Below are positions 7,640 to 16,429 of a DNA stretch of 34,630 nt, in pieces. Position 1 is the stretch's first letter. Every line of letters begins with the position of its first letter. This stretch comes from Paracoccaceae bacterium (GTDB lineage: Bacteria > Pseudomonadota > Alphaproteobacteria > Rhodobacterales > Rhodobacteraceae), in contig JABBAP010000034.1 of assembly GCA_018607905.1 (NCBI GenBank), forward strand, positions 1-34,630, given 5' to 3'. Made by a program: the position numbers and the translations under genes. Below the pieces are notes generated by a model. The model was not told the origin of the DNA. It saw nothing but the letters and a program-made list of their open reading frames with translations, and searched no databases.

Positions 7640-8682
7640 GCTAACTCTCCCTGCAGCTTGCCTTTGATAACAACGGGCACCCCGTCCAGCGTAATGGTGC
7701 AGCCCCGCATCGGCAGATCAAAATGCCCCAACGTGAACCGACCCGCGTATTGATTTGATCCCGTCGACCACAGGAAATTACCCGCCCAAGCGCGGAATTC
7801 TGTGCCCTGCACATCGCCTTTGTCATAGAGCGCAAGGCTCTCCCAACGGGCATGCGGGTTCATCCCCCAACCCACATGGCTAAACCCATAGGCCTTGGGG
7901 TCATCCCACGCGCCGAGGTATTCGCGAAACAACTCCGCATCCAGATTATCACCAATAATATCAGTGATATAATCGTTTTCCACAGTCATTGTAACGCGAT
8001 CACGCAGGTAATCTTTGAACGTCAGGTTCATGTCCCCAACGTCCATCACGACCGTGCCATTCACCGCATTCTCACCTGGAAAACACAGGCACAAACCACC
8101 GGGCCAGTGATCCACCGCACCGGGGCGTGTGGAAAATCCAGGCGTCCCACCACACGGCGCATCTTTGATATTAATCGTCAAATCCGTGCCTGCATCCGAC
8201 GTGATCCGCATTTCAGATGCGGCCTTCAACATCTCAATCCCAAGCGCAACTTTGGGGCCAAGTTCCGCCCGTGGTTCAGTGCGTTCCAAAATTTCGGGGT
8301 GCTCGTTACAGATCACCAATAACCGCGTTCCCGCTTGCTCAATCTCGGCCATTTCCTCGGCGTGGATCATGCCCTCAACCGTCACATCAACAATGACATC
8401 CACATGTTTCAGCGCCTCGATCACATGGCGAATGCCCTGCACAGCATCGCTTGTTCCCGTGGATTTCACAGGCACAGGCGCGGTTTGCGGCGCGCTTGGC
8501 AGGGTAATCGTCGAATACACCGCACCCAGATCATACAGCGCAAGCGCTGCCAGTTGCCCCAGAACAGGGCGTGATTGGGTTTCTGCCACAATCGCCACTT
8601 GCGTGCCTTTGCCAATGCCATTCAACGCGAAAACACGTTTGAACGAAGCGACCCATTTGGGTTCTGGAATTTCTTGCATCAT
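7636..8682 (-). CDS. NicX-like 2,5-dihydroxypyridine 5,6-dioxygenase family protein
   Basis: The family shares the fold of M29 aminopeptidases. Its characterised member NicX opens the ring of 2,5-dihydroxypyridine with Fe(II) and O2 to give N-formylmaleamate in nicotinate degradation. The 348-residue product matches NicX length and several blocks recalled from it: DHWPGG, GTVVMDVGDMNLTFKDYLRDR, YGFSHVGWGMNPHARW and GNFLWSTG. The iron ligands described for Pseudomonas NicX (two His and one Asp) appear as His269, His320 and Asp322, the last two in LGHFDLP. The first ATG of an ATG-ATG pair is used, eight bases after AAAAGG. It is the first gene of the operon and lies just downstream of a palindromic operator. 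The substrate need not be 2,5-dihydroxypyridine, because the upstream pathway genes of the nicotinate route are absent. Confidence 0.82.
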   Translation of the reverse strand: MMQEIPEPKWVASFKRVFALNGIGKGTQVAIVAETQSRPVLGQLAALALYDLGAVYSTITLPSAPQTAPVPVKSTGTSDAVQGIRHVIEALKHVDVIVDVTVEGMIHAEEMAEIEQAGTRLLVICNEHPEILERTEPRAELGPKVALGIEMLKAASEMRITSDAGTDLTINIKDAPCGGTPGFSTRPGAVDHWPGGLCLCFPGENAVNGTVVMDVGDMNLTFKDYLRDRVTMTVENDYITDIIGDNLDAELFREYLGAWDDPKAYGFSHVGWGMNPHARWESLALYDKGDVQGTEFRAWAGNFLWSTGSNQYAGRFTLGHFDLPMRGCTITLDGVPVVIKGKLQGELA

Positions 8683-8700
8683 CGGCCAAGCCTTTTGAAA

Positions 8701-8725
8701 ATTTTACTATACGGTTTAGTAAAAT
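8701..8725. promoter_or_regulatory. Probable TetR-family operator of the NicX-like operon
   Basis: A perfect inverted repeat has arms ATTTTACTA (8701-8709) and TAGTAAAAT (8717-8725) around a 7-bp spacer. Size and symmetry are typical of TetR-family operators. It lies 19 bases upstream of the NicX-like start codon and covers the predicted -10 element, so a bound repressor would block transcription. The operon's last gene encodes a TetR domain, which suggests autoregulation. The divergent gamma-glutamyltransferase starts 125 bp away and could also be affected. Confidence 0.7.
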
Positions 8726-8746
8726 ATATCGACGCCTCGGAGTCAA
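8718..8746 (-). promoter_or_regulatory. Predicted promoter of the NicX-like operon
   Basis: Read on the minus strand, TTGACT (8746-8741, five of six consensus bases) is followed after exactly 17 bases by TTTACT (8723-8718, four of six). The -10 lies inside the right arm of the palindromic operator. Position and spacing fit a sigma70-type promoter. The transcription start is inferred, not mapped. Confidence 0.55.
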
Positions 8747-8850
8747 ACACAAACGCAAACCGCCCCATTTTAAGAAACGGTTTAAATCCAACCCGCTTTG
8801 CCCTTAAACTCATCTCAATCCAGCACCCAAAATCAGACAAAGGCTCACAA

Positions 8851-10587
8851 ATGTCAGTCCTCACCCGCATATTCGCCGTCCTCGCCGTCACGCTTTCCCC
8901 CGTTTCAGCCCAAGACCTAACGCCAGCAGCAACCGTCGCGCTTGATGCGCGTAACTCTGGCAAACCGACCACGGCGCAAAAATGGATGATCAGCACGGCC
9001 AATCCAATCGCCGCGCAAATCGGCGCGGATATCTTGCGCCAAGGCGGAACCGCCGCCGATGCGATGGTCGCGGTTCAAGCCACGCTCGGCCTACTCGAGC
9101 CACAATCCTCTGGCCTTGGTGGCGGTGCATTTTTGGTCTGGTATGACGGTGCAACTGGCAAAGTCACCACGTTAGATGGCCGCGAAACCGCGCCCCTCGC
9201 CGCAACACCGACCCTATTCCAAGACGAAAACGGCGAGCCGCTAAAATTTTTTGATGCCGTCGTTGGCGGGCGTTCTGTTGGCACCCCCGGCACGCCGATG
9301 TTAATGGCGCAGGCCCATAAAAAATGGGGTAATCAACCTTGGCCTGATCTTTTAGCCCCCGCAAAATCCCTCGCCGCTGACGGATTTACCGTTTCCCCGC
9401 GCATGGCAGAAAGCGTAAGCGCCGACCTTGAGCGTCTGTCTCGTTTTCCCGCAACCGCCGCTTATTTCCTGCCAAAAGGAACGGCGATTAAATCGGGAGA
9501 CACGCTGAAAAACCAACCCTACGCCGAAACCCTTTCTGCCCTGCAATCAGGTGGTCCAACAGCATTTTACACAGGCAAAATCGCCCAAAATATCGTCGCA
9601 ACCGTTCACACAGCCGCGGGCAATCCCGGTGTCCTTTCCCTCGTTGATCTTGCGATTTACAAGGTCAAAACCCGCGCACCCGTTTGCGTAAATTACCGCG
9701 GATTTGATGTGTGTGGCATGGGCCCGCCCTCCTCTGGCGCACTTACTGTCGGGCAAATCCTTAAACTCATCGAACCCTTCGACATCGCCGCACTCGGCCC
9801 AGAAAACCCAGAAACGTGGCGCATCATCGGCGATGCCTCCCGCCTCGCCTTTGCGGATCGCGGCCGCTACATGGCCGACAGCGATTTTGTCCCTGTCCCC
9901 ACGAAAGGCCTTATTGATCCCAAATACCTCGCCACCCGCAGCGCGCTGTTGCGAACCGACAAAGCCTTGGAAAAACCAACGGCAGGTGACCCGAGTTTCG
10001 ATCATTCCTTCAATTGGGCCGACGACGAATCCATCGAACTCCCCTCGACCAGTCATTTCTCCATCGTCGACAGCTACGGCAACGCCCTTTCCATGACCAC
10101 CACCGTGGAAAACCGGTTCGGATCACGCCTGATGTCTGGCGGATTTATCCTCAACAACGAAATGACCGATTTCTCTTTTCGCACCAACACGGATGGCAAA
10201 CCCATCGCCAACGCGCTCGCGCCCGGCAAACGCCCGCGCTCTTCGATGTCACCGACAATTGTGCTGAAAGACGACAAACCCGTCCTCGTCATCGGCTCCC
10301 CCGGTGGCAGCCGCATCATCGGTTTCACCGCGCAAACCATCATCGCGCATCTCGATTGGGGCATGGATATCCAAGCCGCCATCGACATGCCGCGCATGGT
10401 AAACCGCTGGGGCAAATACGAGCTGGAAGCCACGGGAACGACCGAAAAATTCCAAGCCCCACTCGAGTCGATGGGCTATAAAGTTGAAATCAAACCCATC
10501 AATTCAGGCCTGCACGGCATCGCCATTGGCGACACGTTAACAGGGGGCGCAGACCCGCGGCGCGAAGGCATCGCCATCGGGGAATAA
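8851..10587 (+). CDS. ggt: Gamma-glutamyltransferase, periplasmic
   Basis: The enzyme cleaves or transfers the gamma-glutamyl group of glutathione and related peptides in the periplasm, releasing amino acids for uptake. The 578-residue product begins with a clear signal peptide (cleavage likely after PVSA, residue 20). It is made as a precursor that cuts itself into two subunits before the catalytic threonine, seen here as Thr400 in PSTSHFSIVD, equivalent to Thr391 of the E. coli enzyme. The gamma-glutamyl-binding arginine is present in LDGRETAP (Arg111), as are GSPGGSRI and the ALAPGKRPRSSMSPT block. The start at 8851 is chosen because it gives the signal peptide and follows AAAGG; the frame stays open upstream into non-homologous sequence. 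The next gene is convergent and only 4 bp away. Confidence 0.94.
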   Translation: MSVLTRIFAVLAVTLSPVSAQDLTPAATVALDARNSGKPTTAQKWMISTANPIAAQIGADILRQGGTAADAMVAVQATLGLLEPQSSGLGGGAFLVWYDGATGKVTTLDGRETAPLAATPTLFQDENGEPLKFFDAVVGGRSVGTPGTPMLMAQAHKKWGNQPWPDLLAPAKSLAADGFTVSPRMAESVSADLERLSRFPATAAYFLPKGTAIKSGDTLKNQPYAETLSALQSGGPTAFYTGKIAQNIVATVHTAAGNPGVLSLVDLAIYKVKTRAPVCVNYRGFDVCGMGPPSSGALTVGQILKLIEPFDIAALGPENPETWRIIGDASRLAFADRGRYMADSDFVPVPTKGLIDPKYLATRSALLRTDKALEKPTAGDPSFDHSFNWADDESIELPSTSHFSIVDSYGNALSMTTTVENRFGSRLMSGGFILNNEMTDFSFRTNTDGKPIANALAPGKRPRSSMSPTIVLKDDKPVLVIGSPGGSRIIGFTAQTIIAHLDWGMDIQAAIDMPRMVNRWGKYELEATGTTEKFQAPLESMGYKVEIKPINSGLHGIAIGDTLTGGADPRREGIAIGE

Positions 10588-10591
10588 CACC

Positions 10592-11749
10592 TTATTCCTC
10601 CAAATGCCCCGCCACACGGCTCAACATTTCAAGACACGCGCTAAGTTGTTCGCGGCTGACAAACTCATCAGGTTTATGGGCCTGTTCAATCGAACCTGGC
10701 CCGCAAATCACCGCACTTACGCCCGCTTTTTGGAAAATTCCCGCCTCGGTTCCAAACGAAACCACATCCGTTTCATTCCCCCCTGTCAGGTGTCGCACAA
10801 CCCGTGTCGCTTCGCTGTCAGGATCAGGTTCTAGGCCGTCAACTTCGCTGGTAAATGTTTCCTCTATCCCAACCAGCGGCGATTTTGCCTGCATTTCTGG
10901 CAGCAAAACATCGCTGGCAAAACGGGCAATTTCACCGCGCACATATTCCAGATCAGACGCCTGCACAGGGCGCATTTCCCAGCCAACAGAGGCCTTATTC
11001 GGGATCACATTATGCGCAACACCCGCTTCTAACATACACACCTGCAGCGTCGTGTGGGGCGGATCAAACCGCGATCCTGCGGGCGCACGCGCAGGTAAAT
11101 CCTGTCGCAACCGCATCAGCTCACCAACATACCGCGTCGCATATTCCAGCGCATTTACACCCAGATCGGGCAGCGACGAATGCCCCTCAACCCCCGTAAA
11201 TTCCACCGTGTATTCGCAGCAGCCTTTGTGCCCCTCGATGATGCGCATCGACGTCGGCTCACCGATAATCGCCGCACTTGGCCGCAACCCTGCTTTCACC
11301 ATTTCATCCACCAAAACACGCGCCCCAAGGCAGCCTGTTTCTTCGTCATAAGTGAACGCAAAATGCACAGGACGTTTCAGCTCGGCCGCCGCAAACTCAG
11401 GCGCCAAAGCCAAACACGCAGCGATAAATCCCTTCATGTCGCAGGTGCCACGCCCATACAGCAAACCATCGTCTTGGCGCAAAATAAACGGATCACTCGT
11501 CCAGTCTTGCCCCGCCACGGGAACCACATCCAAATGCCCAGACAGGATCAACCCGCCGTCCACATCTGGCCCGATGGTCGCAAAAATATTGGCCTTTCCA
11601 ACCGTGTCCGATGTCACCTGACACCGCGCGCCCAAGCCCTCCAGATACGCAACAATCCAATCGACACAGGCCTGATTGCTGTCCGTAGAAATTGTTGGAA
11701 ACGCGATCAGCGTCTCCAAAATCTCAATCGTTTTTTCCAAGCGCCCCAT
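10592..11749 (-). CDS. ArgE/M20-family N-acyl-amino-acid deacetylase
   Basis: This is a cytosolic zinc hydrolase closest to acetylornithine deacetylase, which removes the acetyl group from N2-acetylornithine. The 385-residue product keeps the M20 metal and catalytic motifs: LSGHLDVVPV (His and Asp), YGRGTCDMKGF (bridging Asp), YDEETGCLGA (catalytic Glu pair), GEPTSM and, near the end, a His in EQAHKPDE. The dimerisation insert begins around VEFTGVEGHSS. Its start overlaps the stop of the creatinase-fold gene by one base (TGATG), so the two are translationally coupled and probably act in one pathway. That neighbour resembles ectoine hydrolase, whose product N-acetyl-2,4-diaminobutyrate is a one-carbon-shorter analogue of N-acetylornithine. 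A role on that compound is therefore plausible but not shown. An arginine-metabolism role is the alternative. Confidence 0.88.
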   Translation of the reverse strand: MGRLEKTIEILETLIAFPTISTDSNQACVDWIVAYLEGLGARCQVTSDTVGKANIFATIGPDVDGGLILSGHLDVVPVAGQDWTSDPFILRQDDGLLYGRGTCDMKGFIAACLALAPEFAAAELKRPVHFAFTYDEETGCLGARVLVDEMVKAGLRPSAAIIGEPTSMRIIEGHKGCCEYTVEFTGVEGHSSLPDLGVNALEYATRYVGELMRLRQDLPARAPAGSRFDPPHTTLQVCMLEAGVAHNVIPNKASVGWEMRPVQASDLEYVRGEIARFASDVLLPEMQAKSPLVGIEETFTSEVDGLEPDPDSEATRVVRHLTGGNETDVVSFGTEAGIFQKAGVSAVICGPGSIEQAHKPDEFVSREQLSACLEMLSRVAGHLEE

Positions 11750-12942
11750 CAGTTTTTCACAAACAATTTGCGATCAACATTTGCCAGTGGTTCGGCAGAT
11801 CCACCCGCACGAATGCGCAGGGTTTCTGTAATTTCCAAACCCCAATCGGGCATCCACAAGGCGGGCATAAAATGGAATGTCATGTTTTCCTCAAATACTG
11901 TTTCATCTGATGGGCGTATCGAAAACGTCCGCTCGCCCCAATCGGGTGGATAGCTCATGCCGATGGGGTAGCCGCACCGACCCTCGCGCTGCACCCCATG
12001 CTTTTCCAAAACGCCGTAAAACGCCCGCGCCACATCGCCCGCCGTATTTCCGACGCGCGCGGCATCAATGCCTGCGTCGATACCTTCCAGCACAACCTCC
12101 TCGGCCACGCGAATATCCTTTGGCGGATCGCCCAACCAAATGGTGCGACACAGCGGAACATGGTATCGCCGATGCACGCCCGCAATTTCGAAAAACGTGC
12201 CAGAATTATCGGGTACAGGCTTATCATTCCACGTCAAATGCGCCGCTGCGGCTTCATCCCCTGTGGGCAATAGCGGCGTCAGCGCGGGATAATCCCCACC
12301 AAACTGCACGCCGTCTTCCTCTGCACCCCAAATCGCCGTGTGCCAAATTTCTGCCGCCACTTCGTTCTTGCGTTTGCCAGGTTCAAACACTTCGTAAATC
12401 CGCTCGTGCATCCGCTCCACAATCCGCGCACCGCGCCGCATGTACACCAATTCCTGATCCGATTTCACCGCACGACACCAGTTCACCAACGCCGTCACAT
12501 CTGTTGGCGTTTGCCCCACTTCCGCGCTCAAAACTGCATGGGCCTTGGCCGTGTAATAATAATTCTCCATCTCCACGCCGAGCCGCAGATTGGCCCACCC
12601 ACGATCCTTCAACTCGCCGCCCAAATGCTGCATCGCGTGGCGCTCTGTGGACATCACATAATCATCGGAATACCCTACAATATCAGACGCATCCATGTAA
12701 CACGTCTTGGTCGCGCCAACCGCATCCATCGCTCGCCCCCAAAACACAGGGTCGCCAGATGGCCCAATAATTACGCCCTGATGCACGTAAAACGACCAGC
12801 CGTCATACCCCGTCAACCACGCCATGTTGCTCGGGTCACAGGTGAATAAAACCTCCACCCCAGCCGTATCCATTTTCGCGCGAACCGCGGTCAATCGCGC
12901 GGCAAATTCATCGCGACTGAAATTCAATTCTACATCTGGCAT
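11749..12942 (-). CDS. Creatinase-fold (M24) hydrolase, ectoine hydrolase DoeA/EutD-like
   Basis: DoeA/EutD opens the ring of ectoine to N-acetyl-2,4-diaminobutyrate, the first step in using ectoine as carbon and nitrogen source. The 397-residue product has the two-domain M24 layout. It matches recalled DoeA blocks, notably [34 protein letters not shown]-like [26 protein letters not shown] and [11 protein letters not shown]. The aspartate metal ligands of M24 peptidases are missing: [18 protein letters not shown] stands where an aminopeptidase has the D-L-G and D-I-T-R motifs. This argues for a creatinase or ectoine-hydrolase type reaction rather than a metallopeptidase. ATG 12942 is preferred over GTG 12960 because AGGGAGAG lies just upstream of it. 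No DoeB, ectoine aminotransferase or AsnC regulator is nearby, so the exact substrate is open. Confidence 0.82.
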   Translation of the reverse strand: MPDVELNFSRDEFAARLTAVRAKMDTAGVEVLFTCDPSNMAWLTGYDGWSFYVHQGVIIGPSGDPVFWGRAMDAVGATKTCYMDASDIVGYSDDYVMSTERHAMQHLGGELKDRGWANLRLGVEMENYYYTAKAHAVLSAEVGQTPTDVTALVNWCRAVKSDQELVYMRRGARIVERMHERIYEVFEPGKRKNEVAAEIWHTAIWGAEEDGVQFGGDYPALTPLLPTGDEAAAAHLTWNDKPVPDNSGTFFEIAGVHRRYHVPLCRTIWLGDPPKDIRVAEEVVLEGIDAGIDAARVGNTAGDVARAFYGVLEKHGVQREGRCGYPIGMSYPPDWGERTFSIRPSDETVFEENMTFHFMPALWMPDWGLEITETLRIRAGGSAEPLANVDRKLFVKN

Positions 12943-13062
12943 ATCAACTCTCCCTGTCACGAAAATGCTAATCGGATTCGCGTCAAACGCAAAACCAATT
13001 CGTTACCCTTTGCGCCGCCCGCCCCCCGTGCTACGCCCGTATCCAACACAAGGGAGACGCAA

Positions 13063-14532
13063 ATGAAATACGTGCTGGCAATTGATCAAGGAACCACCTC
13101 CACCCGCGCGATTTTATTTGATGAGGCGATGCACCCCGCCGCATCCGCGCAACAAGAATTTGAACAGCATTTCCCCAAATCTGGCTGGGTCGAACACGCG
13201 CCCGATGATTTGTTGAACACCACCGTGCAAACCTGCAAAGACGTGATCAAAAACCACGGTATCACCGCGTCAGATATCGCGGCGATCGGCATCACCAACC
13301 AACGCGAAACCACGCTTGTTTGGGATAAAACCACAGGCAAAGCAGTCCACAACGCCATCGTCTGGCAAGACCGCCGCACCGCCCCCTTTTGCGCCGAACT
13401 CAAGGCCGAAGGGTTTGAGGCCGAGATCACCCACCGCACGGGCCTCCTCGCTGATCCCTACTTCTCAGGCACGAAACTGCGCCACATTTTGCAAACCGTG
13501 GACAGCACCGAAAACCTACTGTTTGGCACCGTCGACAGCTTTCTCATCTGGCACCTCACAGGGGGCGCAGTTCATGCGACCGATGCCACAAACGCCTCGC
13601 GCACCATGCTTTATAACATCCGCAAAGGCTGCTGGGACAAAACGATCTGCGCCCGCTTCGACATCCCGATGCACAAGCTGCCAGACGTGCGCGACTGCGC
13701 CGCAGATTTTGGCACAACAACCCAGTTTGGCGGCGAAATCCCCATCCTCGGCGTGGCGGGCGATCAGCAAGCTGCCACCATCGGCCAGGCCTGTTTTGAA
13801 CCGGGCATGATGAAATCCACCTACGGCACGGGCTGTTTCGCCCTGCTGAACACAGGCGACACGCTTGTTTCCAGCAAAAACCGCCTGCTTGGCACCATCG
13901 CCTATCAACTCGACGGCAAACCAACCTACGCGCTCGAAGGCTCGATCTTTGTTGCAGGGGCTGTTGTGCAATGGCTGCGTGACGGGTTAAAATTCCTCGC
14001 CGATGCGTCCGAGTCCCAACCGATGGCAGAGGCAGCCGACCCCGAACAATCCCTCTACCTGGTCCCCGCTTTCACAGGCCTCGGCGCACCGTACTGGGAT
14101 GCCGAAAGTCGTGGCGCAATCTTTGGCCTCACCCGCAATTCTGGCCCCAACGAGTTCGCGCGCGCCGCGCTCGAATCCGTGGGCTATCAAACCCGCGATC
14201 TGATCGAGGCGATGCAAGCAGACGGCGCACCCAAAGACGGCGAAAACGTCCTGCGCGTGGACGGCGGAATGGCGGCCAGCGATTGGACGATGCAATTCCT
14301 TGCCGATATTTTAGGCGCAGAAGTAGACCGCCCAACAGTTCTCGAAACCACCGCCCTCGGTGCGGCGTGGCTCGCAGGAATGCGCGCAGGCCTATATCCA
14401 TCGCAAGCCGAGTTTGCCAAAACATGGGCAGGGGAAACTCGCTTCACCCCAAAGATTTCATCCGAAACGAGCGATGCAAAATACGCTGGCTGGCGCGATG
14501 CCGTCAGTCGCGTTTTGACAACTGGGCGATAG
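13063..14532 (+). CDS. glpK: Glycerol kinase
   Basis: GlpK phosphorylates glycerol to sn-glycerol 3-phosphate with ATP in the cytosol. The 489-residue product has the FGGY-kinase layout: N-terminal phosphate-binding [13 protein letters not shown] (8-20), ITNQRET and IVWQDRRT substrate region, GVAGDQQAA (catalytic Asp region), [12 protein letters not shown], and C-terminal GLGAPYWD and [18 protein letters not shown] signatures. Length is slightly short but complete. ATG 13063 follows AAGGGAGAC. No glycerol facilitator, dehydrogenase or regulator lies beside it, so it stands alone. It is divergent from the DoeA-like gene, and its last 29 bases overlap the convergent VOC gene. Confidence 0.96.
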   Translation: MKYVLAIDQGTTSTRAILFDEAMHPAASAQQEFEQHFPKSGWVEHAPDDLLNTTVQTCKDVIKNHGITASDIAAIGITNQRETTLVWDKTTGKAVHNAIVWQDRRTAPFCAELKAEGFEAEITHRTGLLADPYFSGTKLRHILQTVDSTENLLFGTVDSFLIWHLTGGAVHATDATNASRTMLYNIRKGCWDKTICARFDIPMHKLPDVRDCAADFGTTTQFGGEIPILGVAGDQQAATIGQACFEPGMMKSTYGTGCFALLNTGDTLVSSKNRLLGTIAYQLDGKPTYALEGSIFVAGAVVQWLRDGLKFLADASESQPMAEAADPEQSLYLVPAFTGLGAPYWDAESRGAIFGLTRNSGPNEFARAALESVGYQTRDLIEAMQADGAPKDGENVLRVDGGMAASDWTMQFLADILGAEVDRPTVLETTALGAAWLAGMRAGLYPSQAEFAKTWAGETRFTPKISSETSDAKYAGWRDAVSRVLTTGR

Positions 14533-15043
14533 CATCCGCGACGTCGCCCGTTTCCATCGCCAAGGCACCGCGTTCTAGCCGCAACCGATGCGCTAAATTC
14601 AGCACATCGCCGTGGGTTTTGCCCTGCGGCGGATCAAATTTATAACTCGCCAATTCCACCAACAACCCCAGTGGATCGCGGAAATAAATACTGTCCATGA
14701 ACCCACGATCTTTGATTCCAGATGATCCGATCCCGTGCTCCTTTAGCCGCTCCTCGGACATCCGAATTGTCGCCTGTGCCACCCAAAACGCAATGTGATG
14801 CAAAGACCCCGGCGCTTGCGCCAGCTTCTGGCTCGGCGCTTTGCGGCTTTCCTCTGTGAACACCGTCAACGTGCGCCCATCGCCCGTATCAAAATACAAA
14901 TGATTGATCGTCGGTTCATCCAGATTGGGCTGCTCAAAGATCAACGGCATGCCCAACACGCCTTCCCAAAAATCCACCGAAGTCTGGCGATCCGCGCCGT
15001 TCAGTGTGATGTGATGAATGCCTTGCACTTGAACTGGTGTCAT
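14504..15043 (-). CDS. VOC (glyoxalase/bleomycin/extradiol dioxygenase) family protein
   Basis: VOC proteins are small metal-dependent enzymes that include glyoxalase I and extradiol ring-cleaving dioxygenases. The 179-residue product has two beta-alpha-beta-beta-beta modules, and the usual 2-His-1-Glu metal site can be read as His11 (GIHHITL), His83 (LHHIAFWV) and Glu130 (LLVELASY). The hydrophobic DPLGLLVEL block is typical of the ring-cleaving side of the superfamily. ATG 15043 is preferred because AAAGGAG lies seven bases upstream; the frame is open eight codons further but without a binding site. It is the last gene of the minus-strand run after the class V aminotransferase. Its 3' end overlaps glpK by 29 bases on the opposite strand. 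Two palindromes lie upstream. Substrate unknown. Confidence 0.87.
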   Translation of the reverse strand: MTPVQVQGIHHITLNGADRQTSVDFWEGVLGMPLIFEQPNLDEPTINHLYFDTGDGRTLTVFTEESRKAPSQKLAQAPGSLHHIAFWVAQATIRMSEERLKEHGIGSSGIKDRGFMDSIYFRDPLGLLVELASYKFDPPQGKTHGDVLNLAHRLRLERGALAMETGDVADAIAQLSKRD

Positions 15044-15082
15044 ATCAAATCTCCTTTGGTGACCCAAATCTAGCCGACGAAA

Positions 15083-15123
15083 CTGCGTTGGTCACGCAGC
15101 ACAAACGAACTTCACTGTTCGTT
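15083..15123. promoter_or_regulatory. Two adjacent palindromes upstream of the VOC gene
   Basis: CTGCGT and ACGCAG (15083-15088 and 15094-15099) form a 6-bp inverted repeat around 5 bp. AACGAAC and GTTCGTT (15104-15110 and 15117-15123) form a 7-bp inverted repeat around 6 bp. Both lie 40-80 bp upstream of the VOC start and could be regulator sites or small RNA hairpins. No cognate regulator gene is adjacent, and no U tract follows either, so they are not obvious terminators. Confidence 0.4.
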
Positions 15124-15172
15124 CAGATGGAACACCGCTCTAGCGTTTCTTCTCTGCAAAAATACTCAAACC

Positions 15173-16429
15173 CTAACGCCCGTCAACAATCCCCTGCATC
15201 GCAGCCAAAAACTGCGCCACTTCGTGTTCCGTATTGTAATGGCACATCGAAACGCGAACACAGGTTTCTAACCCCAACGGGTTCAGAACATTCCCCGAAT
15301 AATGATCGGCCTTTCGCACATGGCTTCGTATCCCTTGTTCGTTCAACGCCGCCACAACTTCTTGGCCCGTCATGCCGTCCACCGTCAGCGCAACCAACCC
15401 TTCGCGCAGCGGATTATCGACGCCGCCGATCACGCAAACACCGTCCATATCGGCAACGCCTTTCAGGTTGCCAGTGCCATGCAGCATCGCATCCGTCAGG
15501 TCTTTCTCATGGGCATGGATCGCCGCCCCAGCGGCCACAATCCGTTCGCGCCGATCATCGCTGTCGCTCACCTGCGCACCCAGCCAATCAAAGTAATCCA
15601 CCACATCGCTAAACGTCGCGTATGCCCCTGTATCGCGCGTGCCGAATTCCCAATTTTCCGACGGCCCACCGATCAACATATCGTGGTTCATCGCGCCAAG
15701 CCGATCAGACACCCAAGCAATTCCGTAGCCATGGCGCGAGAACACTTTATACGGTGACACGGCATAACCATCCACGCCGTAGGCCGCCAAATCCAGCCGC
15801 CCGTGCGCTGCGTGTTGAATACCATCGACAATGATCAAACAGTCTGGCGCAATGCCACGGATCAACGCCGCAACCGCCTCTACATCTACGGCCATTCCTG
15901 TCACGGGCGAGGTGTGCAGGATCGTCGCGACCCGCGTGTCAGGCGTGATATGCGGGCGGTAATCCTCGGCAGAAACGGACCCTGTTTCATCGTTGTGGGG
16001 CACAGAAACATATTCCTTACCCGCAATCCCTGCCCAGCGAATGGCGGCAGAGCGCGACGCAGGGTGTTCCAGCGAACTGCCTACAACACGCCCGCCATCT
16101 GCGCTTTCCACCACTGCCGTGCGGATCATTCGAAACAGCAATTCCGTGCCGCTTTCCCCAACAAAGAACTGTCCTTGCGCGGCGTTAAACATCACCGCCA
16201 TATCGTCTTTGGCCTTGGCAATCACCCGCATCAATTCAGCGGCGGCCACGTTATCGCGCCCCTGATTGTCTGGAATGCTCGCGTAAAACGTGCTGGTTTC
16301 AACGGCGGATTTTAACGTCAACGCCCCGCCCGCGTTTTCAAAGAACACCCGTGGCCCTTGAAAGGGGCATGTATCCACATGGGCAAACCGCCCGCGAATT
16401 TCTTCTATCAAACCGTCTTTTTTAAACAT
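15173..16429 (-). CDS. Class V aminotransferase / cysteine desulfurase-like PLP enzyme
   Basis: This is a cytosolic pyridoxal-phosphate enzyme of the fold shared by cysteine desulfurases, alanine-glyoxylate and serine aminotransferases. The 418-residue product shows VFFENAGGA near the start, GESGTELL, SSLEHPASRSA, the cofactor pair VDGIQHAAHG (Asp202 and His206), and Schiff-base Lys228 in VSPYKVFSRHG. The catalytic cysteine loop of desulfurases is not obvious near the C terminus, so an aminotransferase or lyase reaction is as likely as desulfuration. ATG 16429 is chosen because GGAGG lies six bases upstream. An in-frame ATG at 16465 lacks a binding site. Both lie in or beside a long hairpin that would hide the ribosome binding site. 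It follows the TRAP permease on the same strand, so it may act on the imported compound. Confidence 0.88.
   Translation of the reverse strand: MFKKDGLIEEIRGRFAHVDTCPFQGPRVFFENAGGALTLKSAVETSTFYASIPDNQGRDNVAAAELMRVIAKAKDDMAVMFNAAQGQFFVGESGTELLFRMIRTAVVESADGGRVVGSSLEHPASRSAAIRWAGIAGKEYVSVPHNDETGSVSAEDYRPHITPDTRVATILHTSPVTGMAVDVEAVAALIRGIAPDCLIIVDGIQHAAHGRLDLAAYGVDGYAVSPYKVFSRHGYGIAWVSDRLGAMNHDMLIGGPSENWEFGTRDTGAYATFSDVVDYFDWLGAQVSDSDDRRERIVAAGAAIHAHEKDLTDAMLHGTGNLKGVADMDGVCVIGGVDNPLREGLVALTVDGMTGQEVVAALNEQGIRSHVRKADHYSGNVLNPLGLETCVRVSMCHYNTEHEVAQFLAAMQGIVDGR

Noticed and set aside
11749-12942. Xaa-Pro aminopeptidase or DMSP lyase DddP
   Set aside because: The aspartate metal ligands of M24 peptidases are absent, and the conserved blocks match ectoine hydrolase rather than DddP.
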